From Mycobacterium asiaticum (GTDB taxonomy: Bacteria > Actinomycetota > Actinomycetes > Mycobacteriales > Mycobacteriaceae): 64,000 nt of DNA. A program made the translations under genes and the position numbers. The notes beneath the pieces are model-generated. The model saw only the letters and a program-made list of their open reading frames with translations, had not been told where the DNA came from and ran no database searches. Shown here piece by piece: positions 44,272 through 53,757 of the stretch (positions within the stretch are counted from its first letter, which is position 1; the number at the start of each line of letters is the position of its first letter). The stretch lies in assembly GCF_001673365.1 (NCBI RefSeq), contig NZ_LZLS01000023.1, positions 62,001 through 126,000 on the forward strand, given 5' to 3'.

Positions 44272-44709
44272 GTCCCAAATGCGTTGTGTCTCTTGGCTGA
44301 CCGACGGGTGATGGGTCTGCTGGAAGTTCCGGCCGCCGCGTCGGAAGGTCGCGACTACGGCGGCGGGAACGCCGGGTTCCAGCAGCGGCTCAGAACGCCA
44401 CTCGCAGTGCCGCACGTGCACCAGATCGACCGCCACGGCATCGTCATCGTCGTCGAAAAAGTACGGTCCGGCGATCCGGCCGAGCCAGTAGAGGCCATCT
44501 GGGTCGCGAGTCCATACGAAGGAACCGTCCGCAACGTCGGCAAATCGGGCAACGCGGCGCTCCAGACGGTCCACCGCGCCGGCTTTGTCCACCAGCTGCC
44601 CGAACCCACATAGACCCAGCAGCAGGGCACGGTCGAGGGTGCCTCGAGAGTCGACGGCGTCGCTGCGAGAGCGCATGGGTGCGCGGTACACGCCGGGCAA
44701 ATCGGTCAT
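44266..44709 (-). CDS. Conserved hypothetical protein
   Basis: The 147-aa product is soluble, with FVWTRDPDGLYWLGRIAGPYFFDDDDDA in two adjacent parts, then VHVRHCEWR. The W-x-G-x-I-x-G-P-Y ... H-x-R-x-x-W order recalls PUA/EVE-like modules seen at the front of some restriction and nuclease proteins, but no nuclease follows here. The resemblance is weak evidence. Divergent from the gene at 44754 with a 44-bp gap. Confidence 0.65.
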   Translation of the reverse strand: MTDLPGVYRAPMRSRSDAVDSRGTLDRALLLGLCGFGQLVDKAGAVDRLERRVARFADVADGSFVWTRDPDGLYWLGRIAGPYFFDDDDDAVAVDLVHVRHCEWRSEPLLEPGVPAAVVATFRRGGRNFQQTHHPSVSQETQRIWDL

Positions 44710-44753
44710 CGTGCGCGATATGCTGATGCGGCTGAATCGACGGGAGGTTGCAC

Positions 44754-44981
44754 GTGTCCACCTTTCGCCGCTATCTCGTCATCCAACTTATGGTGTTCGT
44801 GTGCGGCATCGTCGGGCCGATCTTCTTAATCCTGTTCTTCGCCTCGGACCCGGATCCGCAACTGAAATGGGCGTTCTGGGCCGGTCTTTTCATCACCTAC
44901 GCCGACATCATGATCGCACTCGGAATCACGGCGACAACCAGTCGAAATCCCCGGGCTCAAGTGCCGCAGAACGTTCGGTAG
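44754..44981 (+). CDS. Small two-helix membrane protein
   Basis: The 75-aa product starts [20 protein letters not shown] and has two hydrophobic helices split by a DPDPQLK turn. GGGAGG at 44742-44747 fits GTG 44754. Its 3' end overlaps the end of the convergent selO gene by 25 bp. Function unknown. Confidence 0.7.
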   Translation: MSTFRRYLVIQLMVFVCGIVGPIFLILFFASDPDPQLKWAFWAGLFITYADIMIALGITATTSRNPRAQVPQNVR

Positions 44982-46411
44982 ACGCCGAAGTCCGTGGGTG
45001 CCGGAGAGGCGTAGCGGTCCAACCCCGGCCGCTCGACGTAGGGACGGCTGACGGCGTCCAGCAGCCGATTGAGCGGATCGAGCTCGCCGGCCGTAGCCGC
45101 GGTCAATGCCTCCTCGACGAGGTGGTTCCGGGGGATGTAGATCGGATTGACGCGGTCCATCCATTCGGCATCCGGGCTCAGCGCCCGCCAGCGCAACGCC
45201 CAGTCGTCGAATTGGGCGGGATCTACGAAGTGTCCACGCGCCGAGGCGCTATCGCCGCGCGCGGCGTTGCTCAGGTGACGGAAGAACGACGTGTAGTCGA
45301 CGTGGCTCTCCTGCAGCAGGGGGAGCAATTCCTCGATCAGCGCCGCGGTGTCCTCCGTGTCGCTTGCCAGGCCGAGCTTGGCGCGCATGCCCGATTGCCA
45401 GCCGGAGTGGTACTGATGGAATCCGTCAAATGCCTGTTCCACCAAGCCGACTGAGGCGTTGACATCCTCGCCGAGCAGCGGGAGCAATGTCTCGGCGAAC
45501 CGGGCGAGGTTCCAGGCGGCAATCGTCGGCTGGTTTCCGTACGCGTAGCGGCCCCAGGCGTCGATCGAGCTGAAGACCGTGTCGGGATCGTAGGCTTCCA
45601 TAAAGGCGCACGGCCCGTAGTCGATGGTCTCTCCGGAGATCGTCATGTTGTCGGTGTTCATCACCCCATGGATGAAGCCGACCAGCATCCAGCGAGCGAT
45701 GAGTGCGGCCTGAACCCCGACCACCGCCTCGAACAGTGCCAGGTAGGGTTGCTCGGCGTCGGCAGCCTCGGGATGGTGGCGGGCTATCGCATGATCGGCC
45801 AACCGGCGTAGCAGTCCGAGATCGCCTGTCGCAGAGGCATATTGGAAGCTGCCTACGCGCAGGTGGCTGCTGGCGACGCGGACCAGTAACGCCCCCGGGA
45901 GCATCGTCTCGCGCGTCACCGAGCGACCGGTGGCGACCACTGCCAAAGATCGCGTCGTCGGGATGCCCAGGGCATGCATCGCCTCGCTGATGATGTACTC
46001 GCGCAGCATCGGACCCACCGCGGCAAGCCCGTCACCGCCTCGAGCGAACGGCGTGCGCCCGGAACCCTTGAGGTGAATGTCGCGCAACCGCCCGTCGGCA
46101 CCGACGAGTTCACCGAGCAGCAAGGCGCGCCCGTCGCCCAACCGCGGCACATATCCGCCGAACTGGTGGCCCGCGTAGGCCTGGGCCACCGGCGCCGAGC
46201 CCTCGGGCACCAGATTGCCCACCAGAAACCGCAGCCCCTCGGAACTGCGTAGCCATGCCGCATCCAGACCGACTTCGGCGGCCAACGCCTCGTTGAGGAC
46301 CAGGAGCTGCGGCTGCGGCGGCACCTCGGCCTGCCAGGACACCGCCATCTCGGGCAACTCGCGAGAAAAGCGGTCCTGCAGGGTGAAGCTCATAACCGGG
46401 GTGACACTCAC
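44957..46411 (-). CDS. selO: Protein adenylyltransferase SelO (YdiU/UPF0061)
   Basis: The 484-aa product has the SelO signatures: [14 protein letters not shown] near residue 115, [16 protein letters not shown] near residue 240 and [14 protein letters not shown]. SelO is a pseudokinase-fold enzyme that transfers AMP to Ser, Thr or Tyr of target proteins and is linked to redox stress. GTG 46411 is used; ATG 46393 is an alternative. A 53-codon frame and a hemerythrin-like gene lie just upstream on the same strand. Confidence 0.95.
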   Translation of the reverse strand: MSVTPVMSFTLQDRFSRELPEMAVSWQAEVPPQPQLLVLNEALAAEVGLDAAWLRSSEGLRFLVGNLVPEGSAPVAQAYAGHQFGGYVPRLGDGRALLLGELVGADGRLRDIHLKGSGRTPFARGGDGLAAVGPMLREYIISEAMHALGIPTTRSLAVVATGRSVTRETMLPGALLVRVASSHLRVGSFQYASATGDLGLLRRLADHAIARHHPEAADAEQPYLALFEAVVGVQAALIARWMLVGFIHGVMNTDNMTISGETIDYGPCAFMEAYDPDTVFSSIDAWGRYAYGNQPTIAAWNLARFAETLLPLLGEDVNASVGLVEQAFDGFHQYHSGWQSGMRAKLGLASDTEDTAALIEELLPLLQESHVDYTSFFRHLSNAARGDSASARGHFVDPAQFDDWALRWRALSPDAEWMDRVNPIYIPRNHLVEEALTAATAGELDPLNRLLDAVSRPYVERPGLDRYASPAPTDFGVYRTFCGT

Positions 46412-46421
46412 TTCGTTCAGA

Positions 46422-46583
46422 CTACGCAGCGTGCTCAGCCGTCTTCGTTGCCGGCCAAACCTTCCGGGGGAGGGGTGGAATAAGCGGGGTACGCGGGCGG
46501 CGATACGACGCTGTCGTCGGCACTATCGTGGCTGGCTGGCTGGCTGGCTGGTCGTCGTCTATCCGTGGTTCGGGGCTGCTCAT
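46422..46583 (-). CDS. Candidate 53-aa protein containing a tetranucleotide repeat
   Basis: ATG 46583 has AGGAGG four bases upstream and opens a frame of 53 codons (start [20 protein letters not shown]) that ends at 46422, 10 bp before selO. Five AGCC units (46530-46551) lie in the frame and encode Gln/Pro/Ala/Ser residues. The stop of the hemerythrin-like gene lies inside the ribosome-binding site. The composition is Pro/Thr/Arg-rich and not typical of a folded protein, so it may be a leader or spurious. Confidence 0.4.
   Translation of the reverse strand: MSSPEPRIDDDQPASQPATIVPTTASYRRPRTPLIPPLPRKVWPATKTAEHAA
46530..46551. repeat. GGCT tetranucleotide repeat, five units
   Basis: (GGCT)5GG on the plus strand, AGCC on the minus strand. 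It lies between the hemerythrin-like gene and selO and within the candidate 53-aa frame, where loss or gain of a unit would shift the frame. Confidence 0.9.
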
Positions 46584-46591
46584 CGGTCCTC

Positions 46592-47158
46592 CTAACGAAC
46601 GGCTTGCTGAATCAGGTCACGGGCGCGGTCGAGCATGGACGCGAAGGGTCCGACGGCGAAATTCAACTTGGCCGATTCGACTCCGGCATGCGGGCGGGTC
46701 GGTGCGATCGCCTCGGCGACTTTGACCGCGGTTCCCATGCGTTTCAGGTCGTCGGCGTCGACTTCCCGCTGCAGTTTCGGGAACTCCTCCAGTTCTTCGT
46801 GTTCGGCATGCGCGAGCACCGCCTCGCGAAGTTTCGTCAGCTCGTCGATGAACTCCTGCGACGTGACGTCCAGACCTTCGATCGTCGACAGCAACGTCTT
46901 TGCCTCGTGCTCTTCTTGCAGCAGCACATCGACAATCGCGTCACCCTCCTCGACCTCGCGACGCAGGCGCGGATGCACCAACATCTCCTCGGCCGTCTCG
47001 TGGACGGCAAGCAGCTGGCGTAACGCTATGAAGGGCTTCTCGCGTGCCTCCGGGTCCGACGCGCAGAGGACCTCATCGAACATGTCCTCGATCAGGGCAT
47101 GCTGCGCTTTGAGAAACGCGACCACTTCTTCCGGCGTTTCGACAATCATTTCGGCCAC
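46592..47158 (-). CDS. Hemerythrin-like HHE-domain protein
   Basis: The 188-aa product has the four-helix hemerythrin pattern with metal ligands in LKAQHALIEDMFDE, LLAVHETAEEMLVHP, LLQEEHEAK and AHAEHEELEEFP. Such proteins bind a di-iron centre and sense or reduce O2, NO or peroxide. GTG 47158 has GGAGG nine bases upstream; the longer frame from 47185 lacks one. It may share a transcript with selO downstream, which would fit a redox-stress role. Confidence 0.9.
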   Translation of the reverse strand: MAEMIVETPEEVVAFLKAQHALIEDMFDEVLCASDPEAREKPFIALRQLLAVHETAEEMLVHPRLRREVEEGDAIVDVLLQEEHEAKTLLSTIEGLDVTSQEFIDELTKLREAVLAHAEHEELEEFPKLQREVDADDLKRMGTAVKVAEAIAPTRPHAGVESAKLNFAVGPFASMLDRARDLIQQAVR

Positions 47159-47202
47159 GAGAAAACACCTCCGTGGAGTTGGCATAGGCGGGCAGTGGGC
47201 TG

Positions 47203-47241
47203 AGCACCGCTAACGGCCGCATACCCGGGCCGGGCGGTGCT
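47203..47241. terminator. AGCACCGC/GCGGTGCT stem between minus-strand genes
   Basis: An 8-bp perfect stem (47203-47210 with 47234-47241) lies downstream of the TetR gene that ends at 47288. With the hairpin at 47269-47288 it could end its transcript. Confidence 0.4.
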
Positions 47242-47268
47242 GAAACGCCGGCGCAGGTGCGTCTGCTC

Positions 47269-47288
47269 GCGGCGGCGGGCGCCGCCGC
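47269..47288 (-). terminator. GC-rich hairpin at the TetR stop codon
   Basis: GCGGCGGC-GGGC-GCCGCCGC is a perfect 8-bp stem with a 4-nt loop that touches the last base of the stop codon of the TetR gene (47288). No T-tract follows. Confidence 0.5.
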
Positions 47289-47902
47289 TAGCTGGGGGCT
47301 GCGGGCAGTTTGATTGCCGATACATACATTTCGACGATCGGTCGATAAAGGTCGATGTCGTCGAGTTCGCTGCCCAGCATCACCGAATCGCTGGTGGCGA
47401 CCAGCACGTGCGCGAATGTCAACGGCGGGATCAGCAGGGCCCCGCCGAGTCGGTCGACACCTTGGACGATGAACTTCGCCAGTGCGGCAACGACTTCCAG
47501 TCTTTTGGCCGCGACGCGTTCGCGCGCTTCGGGATTGCGTAGCAGGTAGAGGGTGAACTCGTGTCCCAGCGCGGCGTGCTCGGCGCCTCTGTCGCGACCC
47601 AACTGGCGCCAGCGTCGGGCGATTTCGTCCAGCTCGCGGGTCCCGACCTGGGTCGCGGTAGACATGACCTCGGCGAAGTTGTCGAAGTAGCGACGCCAAT
47701 ACCGGTCGCTGACCGCGAGGAAAAGCTCGTCCTTGGCGGTGAAGTGCTTGTAGATGGCACCCTTCGTATAGCCCGCGGTATGCGCGATGTCATCGAGAGT
47801 CGCTGCCGTGAAGCCTTTTTCGGCAAACACCTCTTCCGCCGCGTCAAGCAGTAGCGATCGGGTGTGCTCGAGGCGTCGCTCGCGCGTCCAGCGCTCCACC
47901 AT
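47288..47902 (-). CDS. TetR-family regulator
   Basis: The 204-aa product has the TetR HTH near residues 34-56 (IAHTAGYTKGAIYKHF). It is divergent from the long AveC-like gene across 69 bp and is a likely regulator of that operon. ATACTGACTGGTAT at 47948-47961 is an imperfect inverted repeat in the gap. Confidence 0.92.
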   Translation of the reverse strand: MVERWTRERRLEHTRSLLLDAAEEVFAEKGFTAATLDDIAHTAGYTKGAIYKHFTAKDELFLAVSDRYWRRYFDNFAEVMSTATQVGTRELDEIARRWRQLGRDRGAEHAALGHEFTLYLLRNPEARERVAAKRLEVVAALAKFIVQGVDRLGGALLIPPLTFAHVLVATSDSVMLGSELDDIDLYRPIVEMYVSAIKLPAAPS

Positions 47903-47971
47903 GGCGTGATTGTGCCAAACTACTAGAGATTCTGGTTCGTCTTTCAGATACTGACTGGTATATTACCCGAA

Positions 47972-49141
47972 ATGAGCAATGCGGCGAACCGGGAAAGTTC
48001 CACCGTCGTGACTGAGTCGCTCAGCGCGGCTCAGGTGCGGGCCGAGGCTGCGCCGTCGGTCGGGCCGGTCCGTATCTGGGCAGTGGTGGGCGGGGCTGTG
48101 TTGGCTCTGCAGCTCTATGTGTGGATCAGCTGGATCACCGGACCGTACTTCCAGCGGGTGCCGTCTGGGCCGAGTGATCCCCCGATGTACATGAAAGTGC
48201 CGCTTCTGGCGAACGGGATAATCCTCTGGGTCGGCGCGCCGTTTGCCCTGTGGTGGTTCATCATCAGGCCCTGGCGGCGTGAGAGGCGCATCACCCTTGA
48301 CGGAATGCTCTTTGGCGCAATGGGTTTGATGTTCTTCCAAGATCCGCTGCTCAACTACTTCAACACCTGGTGCACCTACAACACCTGGCTGTTCAATCGG
48401 GGCTCGTGGTCGTCGCATATCCCGGGTTGGGTCTCGCCGGAGGAACCGGGCCGTCAGGTCGCCGAACCACTGTTGACCAACACGCCGGGTTACGCCTACG
48501 GCGTCCTGTTGATCACGATCGTCGGGTGTTGGGTCATGCGCAAAATCAAGGCGCGCTGGCCCAACATCAGCAACTTGCGATTGATCGCCGTGACTTACGC
48601 GTTCACCGTGTTCTTGGACCTGATCATGGAGGGCTGCATCCTGCTGCCCATCGGGTTCTACTCGTATCCCGGTGCGATTCAGGCTGTTTCACTCAATGCC
48701 GGCCATTACTACCAGTGGCCGGTCTACGAAGGACTGATGTGGGGAGGCGTGCAGGCGGCGCTGTGCTGTCTGCGTTACTTCACCGACGATCGCGGCCGGA
48801 CCGTCGTCGAGCGTGGATTGGACCGGGTGTCCGGCGGGTTCGTCCGGCAGCAATCTGTCCGATTCCTGGCGATCTTCGGCGGCGTCAGCGCGTGCTTCTT
48901 CATCTTCTACAACGTTCCGGCGCAATGGCTCGGCATGCACGCCGATCCGTGGCCGCAAGACGTCCAACGCCGCTCCTACCTCAACGGCGGAATCTGTGGC
49001 GACGGCACGGACAAACCGTGCCCCAATCCCGTCCTGCCCTTGCCCACCAAACGCTCGGGCTACATCGATTTCGACGGGCGTCTTGTGCTTCCTGACGGGG
49101 CGCAGTTGCCAACGAGCGTTCCCTTCGACCGAGGCAAGTGA
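47972..49141 (+). CDS. AveC-like membrane protein (spirocyclase family), long form
   Basis: The 389-aa product has about seven membrane segments. Like the 30402 protein, it has an aromatic block near the middle (LLNYFNTWCTYNTWLFNRGSW), and it adds a polar N-terminus and a C-terminal domain with Cys pair CGDGTDKPC and LPTKRSGYIDFDG. The GYAYG/YEGLMWGG segments fit AveC-like proteins. It begins a four-gene operon; the NorQ-like gene starts one base after its stop. The substrate is unknown, but terpenoid or polyketide-like lipids are plausible. Confidence 0.8.
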   Translation: MSNAANRESSTVVTESLSAAQVRAEAAPSVGPVRIWAVVGGAVLALQLYVWISWITGPYFQRVPSGPSDPPMYMKVPLLANGIILWVGAPFALWWFIIRPWRRERRITLDGMLFGAMGLMFFQDPLLNYFNTWCTYNTWLFNRGSWSSHIPGWVSPEEPGRQVAEPLLTNTPGYAYGVLLITIVGCWVMRKIKARWPNISNLRLIAVTYAFTVFLDLIMEGCILLPIGFYSYPGAIQAVSLNAGHYYQWPVYEGLMWGGVQAALCCLRYFTDDRGRTVVERGLDRVSGGFVRQQSVRFLAIFGGVSACFFIFYNVPAQWLGMHADPWPQDVQRRSYLNGGICGDGTDKPCPNPVLPLPTKRSGYIDFDGRLVLPDGAQLPTSVPFDRGK

Positions 49142-49142
49142 G

Positions 49143-49922
49143 GTGGGGCCGTTCTACCGGGCCGTCGGTGACGAAGTGGAAGTCTTCTGTGCGGCGGGCC
49201 GTCGCGGTCTGCCGGTGCTGCTGAAGGGACCAACGGGCTGCGGCAAGACCCGGTTCGTGGAGGCCATGGCGCACCGCCTGGGCCGGGATCTGATCACCGT
49301 AGCGGGCCACGAGGACATGACGTCGGCGGATTTGGTGGGCCGGTTCCTGCTCAAGGGCGGCGAGACAGTGTGGGTAGACGGGCCGTTGACTCGTGCGGTG
49401 CGTGACGGCGCGATCTTCTATCTGGACGAAGTGGTGGAGGCACGCCAGGACACCACCGTCGTCATCCATCCACTGGCCGATCATCGGCGCGAGCTACCGG
49501 TCGATCGCCTCGGCACCACACTTTCGGCGGCACCGGGCTTTCAGCTGGTGATCTCCTACAACCCGGGCTACCAGAGCGTCTTGAAGAACCTCAAAGAGTC
49601 GACGCGCCAACGCTTCATCGCCATCGAACTCGACTTCCCGCCCGCCGAGATCGAGATCGAGGTGGTAGCTCATGAAGCGGAGATCGATTGGGAGACAGCG
49701 CAAGTCTTGGTCAAGTTGGGAAACGCGATCAGGACCCTGGACGGGTCACCGCTGCGCGAGGTGTCGTCCACCCGAATGCTGATCCTGGCCGGAAGTCTGG
49801 TTGCCGCAGGGCTCAACCTGCGCAGTGCCGTCCATTCGGCCGTCGTCGGAGTCCTCTCCGACGATCGAGACGTGGGGCGCGCCCTCGGTGAACTAGTGGA
49901 CGCCGTGCTGCCGGCGACGTGA
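49143..49922 (+). CDS. NorQ/CbbQ-type AAA+ ATPase, first copy
   Basis: The 259-aa product has Walker A GPTGCGKTRFVEAM near residue 27, Walker B IFYLDEVVEAR near residue 88 and the C-terminal CbbQ/NorQ/NirQ domain. Family members work with a VWA protein to remodel a metalloenzyme (NO reductase, Rubisco). GTG 49143 is chosen because the AveC-like gene stops at 49141. The downstream VWA gene overlaps its end (GTGA). Confidence 0.93.
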   Translation: MGPFYRAVGDEVEVFCAAGRRGLPVLLKGPTGCGKTRFVEAMAHRLGRDLITVAGHEDMTSADLVGRFLLKGGETVWVDGPLTRAVRDGAIFYLDEVVEARQDTTVVIHPLADHRRELPVDRLGTTLSAAPGFQLVISYNPGYQSVLKNLKESTRQRFIAIELDFPPAEIEIEVVAHEAEIDWETAQVLVKLGNAIRTLDGSPLREVSSTRMLILAGSLVAAGLNLRSAVHSAVVGVLSDDRDVGRALGELVDAVLPAT

Positions 49923-51601
49923 CCCCATTGAGTGCCACTGACTTCCGGCTGCTCGCTTCGTTCGTTGCGGGCAGGTCTGTCGACGTTGCCGAAGCGCCTA
50001 TCGGCCAACCCGCCCACACCGACGGCGCGGTCATCTTCGTCTCGGCAAGCCAAGACGCCGTGCGGCAGCGCCGCGAGGTACTCACCCAGAGCGCTCTGCT
50101 CGGCGCGGGCAGTTTGGATCGGCGCCTCGTCACGGCCTTGCGGGCACGTCCGTCGCTGGCGCGACGGTATCTGGCGGTCGAAGGTTGCCGGGTACTGACC
50201 GCACTCGCCGCCCGGCTTCCGCTGGCGGCCGCGCTGTGCCCAGCGACACCACTCACCGCGACCGCTGACGAGTCACTCGAAATGGCCAGGGGCCGAGCAC
50301 AAATCGACGAACCGCCGGACTGGTTCGGCGTCATCAAGCCTGCCCGACTGCTGAGCACCCCAGCCCAGCCGGGCGGTAGGGCCACTGATCAACAGCTGGA
50401 GTTCCGCCGCGCCGGTATCGAAGAAGGCATGGAAGAAGACGAAGACGACGATCCAGCGGGGGAAAGTAAGATCCTCAAGCTGTTTCAGGCTCCGCTGTTC
50501 AGTTCGTCGGCTTTCGCCGATTACCTCCGCAAGTTGTTCGGCAGCTCGCGCTCGTCGGGTAACAGCGCTGCCGGCGCCGAGTTAGGGGTCGGCTCGGTGC
50601 GACGTGGCGCAGTGTCCGCAGCAACCGCCCGGCCGCTACCCAAGCGGATCCGCTTCACCGACGACGGTAAGCCCGGTGCTGCCGTCGGCGTGGGCGGTGC
50701 GCTCTACCCGGAATGGGATGTGCACAAAGGACGCTACCGGCCGCAGTGGTGTCGGGTCATCGACTATCCGCTTGCCGTTGCCGACGTCAGTGCCGTCGCG
50801 TTTCCGCGCGATGATGTAATGCGACAACGCCTGCGTCGAATCGGGTTGGGGCCCAAGGTGTTGCGTACCCGACCGGACGGTGACGAACTCGACCTCGAGG
50901 CGCTCACGGCGTTGTTCGTCGACCTGCGCTCCGGCTGGTCGCCGCCGGAACACGTCTATGTGGAACGGCGAAAACTCGAACGCAATCTGGGCGTCCTCAT
51001 CCTGCTCGATTCTTCCGGGTCCGCCACCGATACCGATGCGGAAGGCCGAGCGGTGCACGACCACCAGCGCCGGGCGGCAGGCACGCTCGCCGCAACGCTC
51101 GACGAACTCGGGGACCGCGTCGCGGTGTACGCCTTCCGGTCACACGGCAGGCACGCCGTTCATCTGCCGGCGATCAAGACGTTCGAACAGCGCTTCAACG
51201 CCGTGAGTCGAGCCCGGCTCGCCCAGCTACAACCGTCGGGCTATACGCGGCTCGGCGCCGGAATCCGCGGTGCGGGCGAAATCCTGAAGACCCAGGCCGG
51301 CACCCCGAACCGACTGTTGGTCGTACTGACGGACGGTTTCCCGTATGACGACGGGTACGAGGGACGTTACGCCGAGGCCGACACGTCGAAGGCGATCGAC
51401 GAACTTCGCCTGGACGGCGTTGGCTGCCTGTGTCTTTCAATTGGTGCGGCCGGGTCCGGCAACGCGCTCGAACGAGTCTTCGGCTCCGCGGGTTATGCCG
51501 CAGCACCGAACCTGTCCGACCTCAGCCCGCGGATGGATGAGTTGTTCCTGTCTTCGCTGAAGGAACTCGCCGCGCCGAAACCATTGCGAGGGACCGCATG
51601 A
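49919..51601 (+). CDS. NorD-like VWA-domain protein, first copy
   Basis: The 560-aa product has an acidic middle (GMEEDEDDDPAGES near residue 165) and a C-terminal VWA domain with MIDAS DSSGS in ILLDSSGSATD near residue 362, T in SGYTRLGAG and LTDGFPYDDGY. It pairs with the NorQ-like ATPase, as NorD with NorQ. It overlaps genes on both sides by 4 bp. Confidence 0.92.
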   Translation: MTPLSATDFRLLASFVAGRSVDVAEAPIGQPAHTDGAVIFVSASQDAVRQRREVLTQSALLGAGSLDRRLVTALRARPSLARRYLAVEGCRVLTALAARLPLAAALCPATPLTATADESLEMARGRAQIDEPPDWFGVIKPARLLSTPAQPGGRATDQQLEFRRAGIEEGMEEDEDDDPAGESKILKLFQAPLFSSSAFADYLRKLFGSSRSSGNSAAGAELGVGSVRRGAVSAATARPLPKRIRFTDDGKPGAAVGVGGALYPEWDVHKGRYRPQWCRVIDYPLAVADVSAVAFPRDDVMRQRLRRIGLGPKVLRTRPDGDELDLEALTALFVDLRSGWSPPEHVYVERRKLERNLGVLILLDSSGSATDTDAEGRAVHDHQRRAAGTLAATLDELGDRVAVYAFRSHGRHAVHLPAIKTFEQRFNAVSRARLAQLQPSGYTRLGAGIRGAGEILKTQAGTPNRLLVVLTDGFPYDDGYEGRYAEADTSKAIDELRLDGVGCLCLSIGAAGSGNALERVFGSAGYAAAPNLSDLSPRMDELFLSSLKELAAPKPLRGTA

Positions 51602-52581
51602 AAGTGTTGTTGACGGGCGCGCTGGGCAACATCGGCTCGCACACGTTGGCCGGGCTGCTGGCAGAAGGCCACAACGTCGTGGCCTTCGATCTCGAATCCC
51701 GCCGGGCACGCAAACTCGCCGCGGAGTTCGACGACCGGGTGCAATTCGTATGGGGCGACATCACATCTGCCGAAACCATCGAGCGTGCGTTGGCCGGGGT
51801 GGACGCAGTGGTCCATCTGGCCGCCATCATCCCGCCCGACTCCGAACGAGCACCGCAGGTCGCGCGACGGGTCAACCTCGACGCCACACTCACCCTGATC
51901 GCGCAGATGCAAGCGTCGTCCAGCGCCAAGCGGCTGGTTTTCGCTTCGTCCCTGGGTGTCTGTGGCGACGTCCAGGACCGCCAACCACCGCTACGCATCG
52001 ACACGCCGGTGTCGCCGACCGACGAGTACGGACGTCAGAAGGTCGCCTGCGAGAAGGCGATTCGCGAGTCCGGACTGCAGTGGACCATTCTGCGACTAGC
52101 CGCGGCCTCGCCGATACACCTGCAGCGCCAAGATCCCAGCATCATGTTCGAATTCAGCCCGCAGGCGCGCTTCGAGTTTCTGCATCCCGCCGACGCTGGC
52201 ACGGCCTTCGCTCGGGCGGTGGCCTGTGCGGAAACGATCGGGAAGACGCTCTACATAGCTGGGGGTGAACGCTGCCGCACAACCTATTACGACTTCACGA
52301 ACACCTTGATGGGTGCGATCGGGATTGGTCCGATCCCGATCGATGCCTACTTCCGAAGCGATCCTCCTCGGTTCTTCGGTGACTGGGTGGATACCGCCGA
52401 AAGTCAGCGCCTTCTGCAGTATCAGACGCGGGGGCTCGATGATCAATTACGGGACATGCAAAAGGAATTCGGCATGCTGGTGCCGCTGATCCGTCTGGTG
52501 CGGCCGGTCGCCACCTGGTTCGTCACGCGTAGCTCTGCGTACCTCAAGCAGAACCGCCGCGGGGTGGCGAGCAGACGCTAA
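51598..52581 (+). CDS. NAD-dependent epimerase/dehydratase (extended SDR)
   Basis: The 327-aa product has GALGNIGSHTLAGLL at residue 6, FDLESR as the NAD(P)-selecting acid end and the catalytic Y-x-x-x-K in DEYGRQKVACE near residue 141. It is the last gene of the plus-strand operon and overlaps the NorD-like stop (ATGA). Its presence adds a soluble redox or dehydratase step to the AveC-like system. It ends in the inverted repeat shared with the convergent gene. Confidence 0.88.
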   Translation: MKVLLTGALGNIGSHTLAGLLAEGHNVVAFDLESRRARKLAAEFDDRVQFVWGDITSAETIERALAGVDAVVHLAAIIPPDSERAPQVARRVNLDATLTLIAQMQASSSAKRLVFASSLGVCGDVQDRQPPLRIDTPVSPTDEYGRQKVACEKAIRESGLQWTILRLAAASPIHLQRQDPSIMFEFSPQARFEFLHPADAGTAFARAVACAETIGKTLYIAGGERCRTTYYDFTNTLMGAIGIGPIPIDAYFRSDPPRFFGDWVDTAESQRLLQYQTRGLDDQLRDMQKEFGMLVPLIRLVRPVATWFVTRSSAYLKQNRRGVASRR

Positions 52582-52621
52582 AGGACGATTTTCGTGCCTA
52601 AAGCGGCGCTTTAGCGTCTGC
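52571..52621. terminator. Symmetrical inverted repeat spanning two stop codons
   Basis: GCAGACGCTAAAG (52571-52583) and CTTTAGCGTCTGC (52609-52621) are perfect 13-bp inverted copies. Each arm holds the stop codon of one convergent gene (52579-52581 and 52611-52613). A second stem, CTAAAGC-GGC-GCTTTAG (52598-52614), competes for the right arm. A shared bidirectional terminator is likely. Confidence 0.75.
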
Positions 52622-53042
52622 CCGCGGGAGCGGCGGCGGCGGCCGCTGCCTGCCGGGCAATGCGCTCGTCGTGGATTCTGACCAACTCGCGAAACCCGAG
52701 CCGGTGGTACTTGGGCACCGGTTGGATGCCCCAGTCGTCGCGAGCGGTCGGCTTGCCGGGCACGCCCTCCGGGGGTCCGAGCGGCGGGTAGGGGTACTTG
52801 CATTCCAAAGTGTCATTGGAATAGCGGACTTTCAACAACTCGCTGCAGATTTCGGTGAGGCTCAGCGTCGGGTAGCCGTAGTAGACAGCCATGAACGGGA
52901 GCGTGAAGGCTCCTTCGATGACCAGGGCGACCAGACACACCAACACCGCCCGCTTGATCCACTTGTGCATGCGCGCGTAGTAGGCGGTGGTGCCGGGCGG
53001 AAGGTCATCAGCCTGTTCGTCGGTCTCTGGGGTTGTGGTCAT
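52611..53042 (-). CDS. 143-aa single-pass membrane protein
   Basis: The product has a short polar N-terminus, one membrane helix at about residues 30-52 ([20 protein letters not shown]) and a hydrophilic remainder with two Cys ([20 protein letters not shown]) and an Ala-rich tail. I do not recognise a family. AGGAG lies seven bases before ATG 53042. It is the last gene of the minus-strand operon and may be a subunit of the membrane complex. Confidence 0.75.
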   Translation of the reverse strand: MTTTPETDEQADDLPPGTTAYYARMHKWIKRAVLVCLVALVIEGAFTLPFMAVYYGYPTLSLTEICSELLKVRYSNDTLECKYPYPPLGPPEGVPGKPTARDDWGIQPVPKYHRLGFRELVRIHDERIARQAAAAAAAPAGRR

Positions 53043-53058
53043 GTTCATGCTCCTTGAT

Positions 53059-53757
53059 TCAGTCGGAGAAGATTTCGCGATTCACGGTGTGCAGGTACGG
53101 AATCGCGAGAAACGGGGTGATGTAGAAGATGTCGTAGAGCCACCAGCCGATGACTGGGAAGACGACACCGGCGTACCGCACGTCGGCGTACATGGTCATG
53201 TTGAACACGTAGGCCGTCCAGATCACCACACCCATCCAGCAGGTGACCACCATCCATTGGTAACCCCAGCGCTTCATCTGCAGGAAGCCGATTGCCGCCG
53301 CCACCCGCATCGAGAAGACGGTGAGGATCAGCCCCGCCACATAAGCCTTTTCGCCCGGGCCCGCGGCGCCGCCAACCCACGCCTCGTTGTAGTGCCAGAA
53401 GTAGCCGGCGTCGAACATGTTGCCCCAGCCCACCATGAGCACCCGATTGATCAAAGTGTGGTTGGCCACCAGGTCCAGCGCCCAGCCGAGGCTGTTGAGA
53501 CAGCCGTCGATTAACACCAGGTAGCCGATCAAGGTGACGATCATCGGGCGCACCGAGAGCCCGGCGCGCAACGCTTGGCGCTGCAGCCACACTCCGCGCA
53601 TGAAGATGGGGAAGCCGATGACGCCGGGCGCCCACATTCCCATCAGCGCGGCACCGACGATCATCCATTTGTCGGCTCGCCGTTGTGCAACACGAGACGC
53701 GTCCTCGTGATCTGCAAGGCCGCCCGCCGAACGGCGTTGCAGCAATGGAAGGTTCAC
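53059..53757 (-). CDS. Multi-pass membrane protein, paralogue A
   Basis: The 232-aa product has five or six membrane segments. It is a clear paralogue of the protein at 56297: long identical blocks include [43 protein letters not shown] and [17 protein letters not shown] do not recognise a named family. GTG 53757 overlaps the stop of the 42-aa peptide gene (GTGA) and gives an MNLP start matching paralogue B; ATG 53769 is an alternative. Conserved His, Tyr and Asp in the central loop could bind metal. Confidence 0.85.
   Translation of the reverse strand: MNLPLLQRRSAGGLADHEDASRVAQRRADKWMIVGAALMGMWAPGVIGFPIFMRGVWLQRQALRAGLSVRPMIVTLIGYLVLIDGCLNSLGWALDLVANHTLINRVLMVGWGNMFDAGYFWHYNEAWVGGAAGPGEKAYVAGLILTVFSMRVAAAIGFLQMKRWGYQWMVVTCWMGVVIWTAYVFNMTMYADVRYAGVVFPVIGWWLYDIFYITPFLAIPYLHTVNREIFSD

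Noticed and set aside
47948..47961. ATACTGACTGGTAT as a strong TetR operator
   Set aside because: Only four bases at each end pair; the centre is not symmetrical, so it is mentioned only as a weak candidate in the TetR entry.
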